Assembly (NCBI RefSeq): GCF_900107045.1
Contig: NZ_FNON01000013.1
Coordinates: forward strand, 124,001-188,000
Direction: 5' to 3'
From: Amycolatopsis xylanica
GTDB lineage: Bacteria; Actinomycetota; Actinomycetes; Mycobacteriales; Pseudonocardiaceae
Length of the DNA stretch: 64,000 nucleotides
How positions within the stretch are numbered: the stretch's first letter is position 1; each line of letters begins with the position of its first letter. Of this stretch, positions 43,412-51,702 are shown piece by piece. The notes beneath the pieces were generated by a model. It was not told the origin of the DNA and did not search any database. It saw nothing but the letters and a program-made list of their open reading frames with translations. The position numbers and the translations under genes are program-made.

Positions 43412-44355
43412 GCGCGCTCGGGGTCGTCGGTGGCGTGCTGCAGCCGGTCGTCGTCGTGGCCGGGTCACCCGTGCTGGTCGGGGTGATGCGGCAGATCCGG
43501 GCGCGGCTGGAAGGCCGGGCAGGCGCGGGGATCTGGCAACCGTGGCGTGATCTGCGCAAGCTGCTGCGCAAGGACTCCCTCGCGCCGCGCGGCACCAGCG
43601 AGGTGTTCCGTGCCGCGCCGCTGGTACTGGTGGCGACCACGCTGGTCGTCGCGGTGGTGACCCCGCTGCTCACCACCGAGTCGGCGGCGGCGGGTGTGGC
43701 GGACCTGTTCGCGGTGGTGGCGCTGCTCGCGCTGGGCACGGTCGCGCTGGCGCTGGCCGGGCTGGACACCGGGACGGCGTTCGGCGGGATGGGCGCCAGC
43801 CGCGAGATGACGATCATCGCGCTGGTGGAGCCCACGCTGCTGGTGGCGATCTTCGCGTTGTCGGTGCGGGTCGGGTCGACGAACCTCGCGGCGATCGTCA
43901 CCTCGACCCTGCACGACCCGGCCCGGGTGATCTCCCCCGCCAGCCTGCTCGCGGCGGTCGCGCTCATCGTGGTGATCGTCGCCGAGACCGGGCGGCTGCC
44001 GGTGGACAACCCGTCGACGCACCTGGAACTGACGATGGTGCACGAGGCGATGGTCCTCGAATACGCGGGACCGGATCTGGCGATGGTCGAGCTCGCGTCG
44101 GCGATGCGGCTGACGGTGTTCCTCGGCCTGCTGGCCAACCTGTTCGCGCCATGGGGCATCGCGACCTCGGCGACACCACTGGCGATCGGCCTCGGCCTGC
44201 TGGTGTGGCTGGGCAAGGTCACGGTACTCGGCGTCGTGCTGGCGGCCGGTGAGGTGTTCGTGGCCAAGCTGCACCTGTTCCGGGTGCCCGAGCTGCTCGC
44301 CGGCTCGTTCCTGCTGGCGCTGCTCGCCGTCGCCGCGTCGTTCTTCTTGGCCTGA
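43408..44355 (+). CDS. hyfC: Hydrogenase-4-like/NuoH-type membrane subunit
   Basis: The 315-residue protein has about eight membrane helices. It contains IWQPWRDLRKLLRKDSLAP and ETGRLPVDNPSTHLELTMVHEAMVLEYAGPDLAM, both hallmarks of HyfC/HycD/NuoH. This subunit anchors the hydrophilic arm and forms the entry of the coupling channel. ATGA overlap with hyfB fixes the start. A 42-base gap follows before hyfE. Confidence 0.92.
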   Translation: MSALGVVGGVLQPVVVVAGSPVLVGVMRQIRARLEGRAGAGIWQPWRDLRKLLRKDSLAPRGTSEVFRAAPLVLVATTLVVAVVTPLLTTESAAAGVADLFAVVALLALGTVALALAGLDTGTAFGGMGASREMTIIALVEPTLLVAIFALSVRVGSTNLAAIVTSTLHDPARVISPASLLAAVALIVVIVAETGRLPVDNPSTHLELTMVHEAMVLEYAGPDLAMVELASAMRLTVFLGLLANLFAPWGIATSATPLAIGLGLLVWLGKVTVLGVVLAAGEVFVAKLHLFRVPELLAGSFLLALLAVAASFFLA

Positions 44356-44397
44356 AACGAAAGGACCGTCGTCGGATGTCCACTGAGGACTCAGACC

Positions 44398-45063
44398 GTG
44401 ACTGACACGGGATATGCGCAGGCGCTGGATCTGGCGTGCGGCGCGCTGCTGTTGACCGCGGTCCTCATCGTGTGGCGGCGCGAGCTCGCGGTGATCATCC
44501 GCGTGTTCGCCGCGCAGGGACTGGCGCTCGCCGCGCTGGTGGCGGTGCTCGCCGCGCACGAGCGCTCGCTCGAACTCGCCGTGGTCGCGGCCGGGATCGC
44601 CGTGCTGCGCGCGGGGGTCCTGCCGTATCTGCTGCGCCGCGCGCTGGCGGGCGCCGGGCAAGGCAGGCGGGAGACGCGGCCGCTGGTGAACGTGGCCGCC
44701 TCCCTGCTGGCGGCCGCGGTGCTGACGCTGCTGGCCTACGCGGTGTCGCAGCCGTTGGTCGAGCTGGCGCCCTCGCCCGCGACGCAGGCGATCCCGATCG
44801 GGATGACGGTCGTGCTGATCGGGTTCTTCGTGCTCGTCACCCGGCGGCGCGCGCTCTCGCAACTGGTCGGGTTCTTGCTGATGGACAACGGGATCACCGC
44901 CGTCGGGTTTCTCACCACCGCCGGCGCTGGGCCGGTCGTGGAACTCGGGGTGTCACTCGATGTGCTACTGGCCGTGCTGGTGCTGCAGATCCTCGCCACC
45001 CGGATGCGCGAAACCTTCGGCGACGCCGATCTCGACGAACTACGGGAGCTGCGCGACTCATGA
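44398..45063 (+). CDS. hyfE: Hydrogenase-4-like membrane subunit HyfE
   Basis: The 221-residue protein has about seven hydrophobic helices, with LLMDNGITAVGFLTTAGAGPVVELGVSLDVLLAVLV, the conserved core of HyfE (NuoK-related). It ends with an acidic tail (FGDADLDELRELRDS). The GTG start at 44398 has GAGGA at 44385-44389. Its stop overlaps the hyfF start. Confidence 0.88.
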   Translation: MTDTGYAQALDLACGALLLTAVLIVWRRELAVIIRVFAAQGLALAALVAVLAAHERSLELAVVAAGIAVLRAGVLPYLLRRALAGAGQGRRETRPLVNVAASLLAAAVLTLLAYAVSQPLVELAPSPATQAIPIGMTVVLIGFFVLVTRRRALSQLVGFLLMDNGITAVGFLTTAGAGPVVELGVSLDVLLAVLVLQILATRMRETFGDADLDELRELRDS

Positions 45064-46526
45064 CCGGCGTCCTCGTTCTCGTGCCCGTGGTGGTGCCGCT
45101 GCTCGGCGCCGCGGTCTACCTGCTCGCCGGATGGCGCCCGGCGACCCGCTGGGTGAGCGCCGGATCGTCGGCGCTCGTGCTGGCGGCCGCGATCGCCACC
45201 GCCATACCGGGATCGCAGCGGCAGACCGGATTGCTGCGGGCCGACGCGCTGTCGACGTTCATGCTGATCGTGATCGGCGCGGTCGCGCTGCCTGCCACCG
45301 CGGCCACTCCGGCGTATCTGCGCGGCGAGATCGACGCGGGCCGGGCCACCGCGCGGACCGCGGCCCGGCACAGCGTGCTCGTGCAGGTCTTCCTGGCCGC
45401 CATGGCGCTGGCCGTGCTGGCGGCGAACCTCGGGGTGGTGTGGATCGCGGTCGAGGCCACCACGATCGTCACCGCGTTCCTGGTCGGGCAGCGGCGCACC
45501 CGTGCGGCGGTCGAGGCGGCGTGGAAGTACGTGGTGATCTGCTCCGCGGGCATCGCGCTCGCGCTGCTGGGCACGTTCCTGCTCAACTTCGCCGGCAGGC
45601 ACGCGCCCGGCGGCCCGGGGCTGGACCTGGCCGCGCTCACCGCGCACGCGTCCGGCCTGGACCCCGCGGTGACCCGCATCGCCGTGGTACTGCTGCTCAT
45701 CGGGTTCGGCACCAAGGCGGGGCTCGCGCCGTTGCACGCCTGGCTGCCCGACGCCCACAGCCAAGCACCCGCCCCGGTGTCCGCGCTCATGTCGGGGGTC
45801 CTGCTCTCGGTCGCGTTCTACGCGATCCTGCGGGTGAAGGTCATCGCCGACGCCGCGCTGGGCGCCGGATTCAGCCGCGCCGTGCTGATCGTCATGGCGC
45901 TCGCGTCGCTGGTGGTGGCGGCGTCGTTGCTGCTGGCCCAGCGCGATTACAAGCGGATGCTCGCCTATTCCAGCATCGAGCATCTCGGCCTGGTCGCGCT
46001 CGGCGCCGCGATCGGCGGCCCGCTCGCCGTGGCCGCGGCGCTGCTGCACGTGCTCGGGCACGGATTGGCCAAAGCCACGCTGTTCCTGTCCGCCGGAAGG
46101 CTGCTGCAGACCACCGGCACCAGCCGGATCGACGGCGTACGAGGGCTGGCCGCGAGCCAGCCCGCGCTGGCCGGTTGCCTCGGAGCCGGGGTGCTGGCAC
46201 TGATCGGGCTGCCCCCGTTCAGCGTCTTCGCCAGCGAGCTCGGCATCGCCCGGGCGGGATTCACCGCCGGGCTGGGCTGGGTCACCGCGGTGGCGGTGGC
46301 GCTGGTCGTGGTGATCGCCGCCGCGCTGATCGGGCACACCAGCCGCATGCTGCTCGGCGCGCCGCCGGACGGCCCCGGCGCGGCGACCGCGCCCCGGGAA
46401 CTGCCGATCACCGTCGGCGTCGTGCTGATCGGCGGCCTGCTCACCTGCGCCGCGCTCGGGATCGCCGCCTGGCCGCTGACCCCGCTCCTGCACACCGCCG
46501 CCACGACCATCACAGGGACACCATGA
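45060..46526 (+). CDS. hyfF: Hydrogenase-4-like/MrpD-NuoN-type antiporter subunit
   Basis: This 488-residue membrane protein has about 13-14 helices. It carries the antiporter-family motifs VWIAVEATTIVTAFLVG, TKAGLAPLHAWLPDAHSQAPAPVSALMSGVLLSVAFYAI and MLAYSSIEHLGLVALG. With hyfB it gives the complex two antiporter-like subunits, so it is built to couple electron transfer to ion pumping. Start and stop are both fixed by ATGA overlaps. Confidence 0.92.
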   Translation: MTGVLVLVPVVVPLLGAAVYLLAGWRPATRWVSAGSSALVLAAAIATAIPGSQRQTGLLRADALSTFMLIVIGAVALPATAATPAYLRGEIDAGRATARTAARHSVLVQVFLAAMALAVLAANLGVVWIAVEATTIVTAFLVGQRRTRAAVEAAWKYVVICSAGIALALLGTFLLNFAGRHAPGGPGLDLAALTAHASGLDPAVTRIAVVLLLIGFGTKAGLAPLHAWLPDAHSQAPAPVSALMSGVLLSVAFYAILRVKVIADAALGAGFSRAVLIVMALASLVVAASLLLAQRDYKRMLAYSSIEHLGLVALGAAIGGPLAVAAALLHVLGHGLAKATLFLSAGRLLQTTGTSRIDGVRGLAASQPALAGCLGAGVLALIGLPPFSVFASELGIARAGFTAGLGWVTAVAVALVVVIAAALIGHTSRMLLGAPPDGPGAATAPRELPITVGVVLIGGLLTCAALGIAAWPLTPLLHTAATTITGTP

Positions 46527-48034
46527 CCTCGTTCAGCGACGACGCGGGACTCCACCGCAGCGCCCGCACCATCGACGCCGCCGAACTGCCCGAGCGCGCG
46601 CGGGCGCTGCTCGAACACGGGCACCGCCTGGCGCTGATCGCCGGGCACGACGACGGCGGCGCCCTGCGCGCGGTGTACCTGTTCACCGCGACCGCGCCCG
46701 ACCGGCGCGTGGAACTGCACGTCCCGCTCGACCGCGCGGATCCCCGGGTGCCCAGTCTCGCCGGGATGTCGTTTCCCGCCGGCCGGTTCGAACGCGAGAT
46801 GCGTGACCTGTTCGGCATCACGGCGACCGGCCATCCGCTGCCGAGGCGGCTGGTCCGGCACTTCCATTGGCCGGTCGGCTGGTACCCCATGCTGGGCGAC
46901 GCGGGCGAGCCGCCCGAGTTCGGCGACGTCGACGGCCCATACCCGTTCCGCACCGTCGAAGGACAAGGGGTCTACGAAATCCCGGTCGGCCCGGTGCACG
47001 CCGGGATGATCGAACCGGGACACTTCCGCTTCTCCGTCGTCGGCGAGACCATCCTGAACCTCAAGGCCCGCCTCTGGTTCGTCCACAAAGGACTGGAGAA
47101 GCTGTTCGAAGGCCGCGGGCCCGATCAGGCGGTCGAACTGGCCGAACGGGTCAGCGGGGACACCGCGGTCGGCCACAACCTCGCCTACTGCCTCGCGGTC
47201 GAGGACGCCCGCGGCATCGCCGTGGCACAGCACGCGCAGCGGCTGCGCGCGATCCTGCTGGAATTGGAACGGCTCTACAACCACGTCACCGACCTCGGCG
47301 CGCTGTGCAACGACGTCGCCTACGCCATCCTCAACGCCCACGCCCAGCGTGTGCGCGAGCGGCTGCTGCGGATCAACGACGCCGTGACCGGGCACCGCCT
47401 GCTCCGTGGCGCGATCCGGCCCGGCGGCGCCGAGGTCCGCACGCTGCCCGACCTCGCCGCGCTGGCCGCGATCGGCGCCGACGTCGCCGAGATCGTCGAC
47501 CTAGCGCTCGCCAACACCGTGGTCGCCGACCGGTTCACCGGCACCGCGGTCCTCACCACAGCCCAAGCCACCGACCTGGGCACCCTCGGCTACGTCGCGC
47601 GCGCCAGCGGCCTGGCCGCCGACGCCCGCCACGACCACCCGTTCCTCCCCACGCGGTTCCCGCGCGCCACGCGGGTCCGCACCGACGGGGATGTGCTGTC
47701 CCGGTTCCTGGTACGCGCCGAGGAGATCGCCGAGTCGATCACGATGATCTGCGAACTGACCGAAGAACTCGGCGGAGAGACCGGATCGTTCACCTTCAGC
47801 GCGGAGCCGGGCGGCGACGCGCGGTCCGGGGTCGGGATCGTCGAAGGCTGGCGAGGCACCATCGTGCACCGGGTCGAGCTCACCGGCGACGGCAGGCTCG
47901 CGCGGGTGAAGATCGTGGACCCCAGCTTTTTCAACTGGCCCGCGCTGCCGGTCGCGCTGGCCGACACGATCGTGCCCGACTTTCCCTTGACCAACAAGAG
48001 TTTCAACCTCTCCTACGCCGGTAACGACCTGTAG
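46523..48034 (+). CDS. hyfG: HyfG-like NuoC-NuoD fusion subunit lacking [NiFe] ligands
   Basis: The 503-residue protein fuses a NuoC-like N-terminal domain (about 1-150, RFEREMRDLFGITATGHP) to a NuoD / hydrogenase-large-subunit domain. Where [NiFe] hydrogenases have RxCGxC, this protein reads ERVSGDTAVGH. At the C terminus, where DPCxxCxxH should stand, it ends NKSFNLSYAGNDL. The three Cys in the protein (AYC, ALC, MIC) are elsewhere. It therefore cannot bind a NiFe centre and fits the energy-converting-hydrogenase-related (Ehr) complexes. No hyp maturation genes are nearby, which agrees. Electron donor and acceptor are unknown. Confidence 0.9.
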   Translation: MTSFSDDAGLHRSARTIDAAELPERARALLEHGHRLALIAGHDDGGALRAVYLFTATAPDRRVELHVPLDRADPRVPSLAGMSFPAGRFEREMRDLFGITATGHPLPRRLVRHFHWPVGWYPMLGDAGEPPEFGDVDGPYPFRTVEGQGVYEIPVGPVHAGMIEPGHFRFSVVGETILNLKARLWFVHKGLEKLFEGRGPDQAVELAERVSGDTAVGHNLAYCLAVEDARGIAVAQHAQRLRAILLELERLYNHVTDLGALCNDVAYAILNAHAQRVRERLLRINDAVTGHRLLRGAIRPGGAEVRTLPDLAALAAIGADVAEIVDLALANTVVADRFTGTAVLTTAQATDLGTLGYVARASGLAADARHDHPFLPTRFPRATRVRTDGDVLSRFLVRAEEIAESITMICELTEELGGETGSFTFSAEPGGDARSGVGIVEGWRGTIVHRVELTGDGRLARVKIVDPSFFNWPALPVALADTIVPDFPLTNKSFNLSYAGNDL

Positions 48035-48169
48035 CCCGGAGCCGGTCTCACTGTGCGCGCCACCCGTACGGCGCAACTCCGATGCCCCGTCGACACCGGT
48101 TCCGCGAAAAAGTGTCGGTGCGCCGTCATAAGGTCTGTCGCGACGATCAACGCGAGCTGGGGGTTTCTG

Positions 48170-51100
48170 ATGGTGTCCACGGACGAGACGAGCTGGGTGC
48201 TGCCGAAAACCTGGCGGGGTAAGGTGCACCCGCGCCGGGGCGGCACGGATCTTGAGGTCCCGGATCTCAACGAAGGCGCAGCGCGGGCGGTGAGAGCCTG
48301 GCTTTCCACCACGGCGGAGCTCCAGCCGCTCCTCGACCTGCCGGAAAATCCACCTGAGCTCGTCAAAGCGGCCGTCGCCTGGCTCGGCGGTGAAGCGAAC
48401 CCGCAGGGCGCGGCCGTGATCGCCACGATGCTCCGGCACGTCAGGGAGTCGCCCTCAGGAAACACGTTCGCCGACGCCTGGATCTCCGAGCACGGGCTGC
48501 TGTTCGCCGCGGAGGCCATCGCGGAGCTGGCGCACATCGAACTGGGCCATCACTGGGTGAGCCCGGGCACCCACAAGCTCGGGCTCCGCTACCGGCCCGA
48601 CGGCGAGATCCCCGACCCGTATTGGAGTCGCGGGCTGGCCGAACGGGTTCGGGCTGTGCTCGCGAAGACCGACGAAGAGACCTACCAGCGTGCCGTCACC
48701 ATGCTGACCGGGCACCGGCGGTCCGAGTTCGGCAATCTGGTGGTCTCGTACCTGGTGCCCACCGAGCAGCACTGGGTGGACGAACTGGTCGCCAAACACC
48801 CCATGCAGGGGTACCCCGATCGCCTTCGCTGGACGTTGCTCTCGGCGGCAACGGCCGCGCAGGTCGAAGCGCTGAGCGCTGATCAGCACTTCGACCTGGT
48901 CTTCCACGGGTCTGTGGCCTTGTACAACCTGGCCGACGCGATGGGGCCGGCGCTGGCCCCGGCGATCGCCCGCGCGCTGGACCGGTTCCCCTCCGCCGAA
49001 AGCACCAAACTGCTGGCCGAGACGCTCGGCGCGTTCCCGACGGACGAGGCGTTCGGTCTGCTGCTGGACCGGATCGACCGTCAGCACGTCCAGCCGGTCG
49101 TCCTCGACATGATGCGCCGGTACCCGGTGCGCGCGCTGCGGTTGCTCGGCGCCGCGACCGGTGAGCAGGCCGCTTTGCTGTTCCGCGCCCACGTGCTCGA
49201 AAACGTCGAGCTCGCGCGCGACCCCGGTCTGCCGGAGGAGCCGCGAGCGCGGATCGAAAAGGTGCTCAGCGGCGAGGGCCGGGTGGCCGAAGCACCTGCC
49301 GTCCTGCTGCCGCCGCTGCTCGCGGACCCGCCGTGGAACCGCGAACGGTCCACGAAGAAGCCGCTCGTGCTGAAGGACTTGGTCGCGCCGGGTGAGCGTC
49401 GCATCGTCTTCCAGGACGGCGAGCAAGAGGCGCTGGCGGCCATCCACGTTCATCTGTACAACTGGCGCGCGAAGACGGACTGGCAGCGCGCGATCGACGA
49501 CGTCGTGAAGTCCGGCCGCCACGGCTACTGGGACAACACGCTCCTGGTGCAGGCGCCAGCCGAGTTCGTCCTGCCGGTCTTGGACCGCTGGCCGCTGACC
49601 GGCTACGACGAAGACATCTGGTCGAAACGGGCCGTGGGCAGGTTCGGGCTGGCCGCCCGCGGCTACGCACTCGCCGCCGCTCGCGCGAAGCCGTCGGTCG
49701 CGGGCGAAGTGCTGCTGCCGTTCCTCGACGCCGAGGTGGCGTCGGTGATGGCCGACTGGCTGGTGCGGCTGAAGGCGGCGCGGCTGGTGGCCGTCGCCTG
49801 GCTGAGCCGTCATGGCGTCGAGGCCGCGAAGCTGCTCATCCCGGCGGCGCTGGGCAAGGCGGGCAAGGAACGGATCGCCGCCGAGGCCGCGCTGCGCTTC
49901 CTCAAGAACTCGGCGGACATCGTCGAAGCCGCGAAAGGCTACGGGCCAGAGGCGACCGCCGCGATCGAGGCATTGGCCGCCGAGGATCCGCTGGAGTCGC
50001 TGCCACCCAAGATGCCCGCGACCGGTATGTGGGCCGACCCGCACCTGTTGCCACAGCTTCTTCTTCGGGGCGGGGAGTTCGCGCTGTCTCCGGAAGCGAC
50101 GCGCCACGTCATCACGGCGCTGGGGCTGTGCAAGAAAGACGAGATCTACCCGGGTGTGGAAGTCATCCGTGAGCTGTGCGACCCGAGGTCGTTGAGCGAG
50201 TTCGCCTGGGCGCTTTTCCAGCAGTGGCGGTCGGCAGGCATGCCCGTGGTCGACAGCTGGGCGTTGCTCATGCTCGGCTGGTTCGGTGACGACGACGTGG
50301 TGCGCAGGCTTTCGCCGATCGTCAACGCCTGGCCTGGAGAGGGCGGGCATCACCGCGCGGTGGCCGGGCTGGAGGTCCTCGCGGAGATCGGCACGGACGC
50401 GGCGCTGACCCAGCTCAACCGCATCTCCCATAAGGCCAAGTTCAAGGCGCTGAAAGAACGCGCGCGCGAGAAGATGGCCGTGGTCGCCGAAGAACTGGGC
50501 CTCAGTGCCGACCAGCTGTCCGACCGGCTGGTGCCCACCTTCGGCCTCGACGAGGACGCCACCTTGATCGTCGACTACGGGACGCGCCGGTTCGTGGTCG
50601 GGTTCGACGAGCGACTCAACCCGTTCGTCGCCGACGAAGACGGCAAGCACCGCAAGGCACTCCCGAAACCGGGTGTGAAGGACGACCCGGAGCTGGCGCC
50701 CGCCGAGTACAAGCGATTCGCGGCGCTGAAGAAGGACGTCCGCACCGTCGCCGCCGACGAGATCCAGCGGATGGAACAGGCCATGGTGACCCGGCGCGCA
50801 TGGAGCGGCGCCGAGTTCCGGGAGCTGCTCGCCGGGCACCCGCTGCTCTGGCACATCGTCCGCAGGCTGGTCTGGCTGAGCGAGTCCGGCGGCGAGGTGA
50901 TCGCGTTCCGGCTCGCCGAGGACCGTACCTTCGCCGACGTCGAGGACGACGAGTTCACCTTGCCCGACAAGGCGATTGTCGCCATCGCCCACCCGCTGGA
51001 GCTGGGGAGCGAGCTCGGCAAATGGTCGGAACTGTTCGCCGACTACGAGATACTCCAGCCGTTCCCGCAGCTGGGCCGCGCCGTCCACGCACTGTCCGAG

Positions 51101-51445
51101 CAGGAGCGGACCGGTGTCGAGCTGGCCCGGTTCCAGGACGTCACGGTGAGCGTCGGCAACGTGCTCCGCCTGGTCAAGCGCGGCTGGGAGCGGGCGAGAG
51201 CCGCCGACAACGGCTGTGAACCGTGGCTGGCCAAGAAGATCGGCGACCGGGCCGTCGTGCTCAACCTGGATCCCGGTCTCACCGTCGGGGATCTGACCAT
51301 GGACCCCGAGCACCGCATCGACCACCTGTGGCTCAACGACCGGCCCGAAGGCGAGTGGTCACCGAGCAACCCGCTGCCGTTCGGCGAGCTCGACCCGCTT
51401 GCCGCGTCCGAGCTGCTCGCCGACCTCGCCGAGCTGACGCGATGA
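48170..51445 (+). CDS. DUF4132-domain protein
   Basis: This 1091-residue cytoplasmic protein has an alpha-helical, HEAT-like body (about 30-850). A C-terminal DUF4132 domain follows (about 860-1085; SGAEFRELLAGHPLLWHIVRRLVWLSES, then LPDKAIVAIAHPLELG and ELFADYEILQPFPQLGR). DUF4132 genes (including MolR-like ones) usually sit in clusters with MoxR AAA ATPases and VWA proteins; the function of these clusters is unsettled. ATG 48170 has GGGGG at 48158-48162 and replaces the longer frame from 48053. Its stop overlaps the ATG of a truncated MoxR-like gene, so only this member of the cluster is intact here. Confidence 0.88.
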   Translation: MVSTDETSWVLPKTWRGKVHPRRGGTDLEVPDLNEGAARAVRAWLSTTAELQPLLDLPENPPELVKAAVAWLGGEANPQGAAVIATMLRHVRESPSGNTFADAWISEHGLLFAAEAIAELAHIELGHHWVSPGTHKLGLRYRPDGEIPDPYWSRGLAERVRAVLAKTDEETYQRAVTMLTGHRRSEFGNLVVSYLVPTEQHWVDELVAKHPMQGYPDRLRWTLLSAATAAQVEALSADQHFDLVFHGSVALYNLADAMGPALAPAIARALDRFPSAESTKLLAETLGAFPTDEAFGLLLDRIDRQHVQPVVLDMMRRYPVRALRLLGAATGEQAALLFRAHVLENVELARDPGLPEEPRARIEKVLSGEGRVAEAPAVLLPPLLADPPWNRERSTKKPLVLKDLVAPGERRIVFQDGEQEALAAIHVHLYNWRAKTDWQRAIDDVVKSGRHGYWDNTLLVQAPAEFVLPVLDRWPLTGYDEDIWSKRAVGRFGLAARGYALAAARAKPSVAGEVLLPFLDAEVASVMADWLVRLKAARLVAVAWLSRHGVEAAKLLIPAALGKAGKERIAAEAALRFLKNSADIVEAAKGYGPEATAAIEALAAEDPLESLPPKMPATGMWADPHLLPQLLLRGGEFALSPEATRHVITALGLCKKDEIYPGVEVIRELCDPRSLSEFAWALFQQWRSAGMPVVDSWALLMLGWFGDDDVVRRLSPIVNAWPGEGGHHRAVAGLEVLAEIGTDAALTQLNRISHKAKFKALKERAREKMAVVAEELGLSADQLSDRLVPTFGLDEDATLIVDYGTRRFVVGFDERLNPFVADEDGKHRKALPKPGVKDDPELAPAEYKRFAALKKDVRTVAADEIQRMEQAMVTRRAWSGAEFRELLAGHPLLWHIVRRLVWLSESGGEVIAFRLAEDRTFADVEDDEFTLPDKAIVAIAHPLELGSELGKWSELFADYEILQPFPQLGRAVHALSEQERTGVELARFQDVTVSVGNVLRLVKRGWERARAADNGCEPWLAKKIGDRAVVLNLDPGLTVGDLTMDPEHRIDHLWLNDRPEGEWSPSNPLPFGELDPLAASELLADLAELTR

Positions 51446-51597
51446 CAGTGAACCAGGACCTGCAGCGCCCGCCGGCGGAGCTGCGTTACGCGGACGAGCT
51501 GGCGAACCTCCGCGAGTCCGACACGGCGCGGGTCTGCGCAAGGCAGCGGAGGGCATGGGAGTCCTGCGGTCCGCGGACACCGACGCCGAACGGGTGA
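51442..51597 (+). pseudogene. MoxR-type AAA ATPase, N-terminal remnant
   Basis: The ATG overlaps the DUF4132 stop (ATGA). The first residues, MTVNQDLQRPPAELRYADEL, resemble the N terminus of the AAA ATPases that follow DUF4132 genes. After about 30 residues the frame loses family character and stops at 51597, with no Walker motifs. Another frame at 51555-51650 ends ERVSAWVNVQIRLLSTAELR and looks like the tail of a different, unidentified gene. The two pieces were probably joined by a deletion. Confidence 0.5.
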
Positions 51598-51702
51598 GTG
51601 CCTGGGTGAACGTGCAGATCAGGCTGCTGAGCACAGCCGAACTCCGATGAGGCCGCCCGCATCGGCCAGGACTGGTTAGCTCATTGTCGGTCGTAGCAAC
51701 GC

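Noticed and set aside
41411..43468. Long open frame antisense to hyfB (685 residues)
   Set aside because: It is low-complexity Arg/His/Gln-rich, lacks a ribosome site and mirrors the codon bias of the real membrane-protein gene.
48455..51325. Long open frame antisense to the DUF4132 gene (956 residues)
   Set aside because: Its composition is that of a GC-rich shadow frame; the sense strand encodes a recognisable domain over the same stretch.
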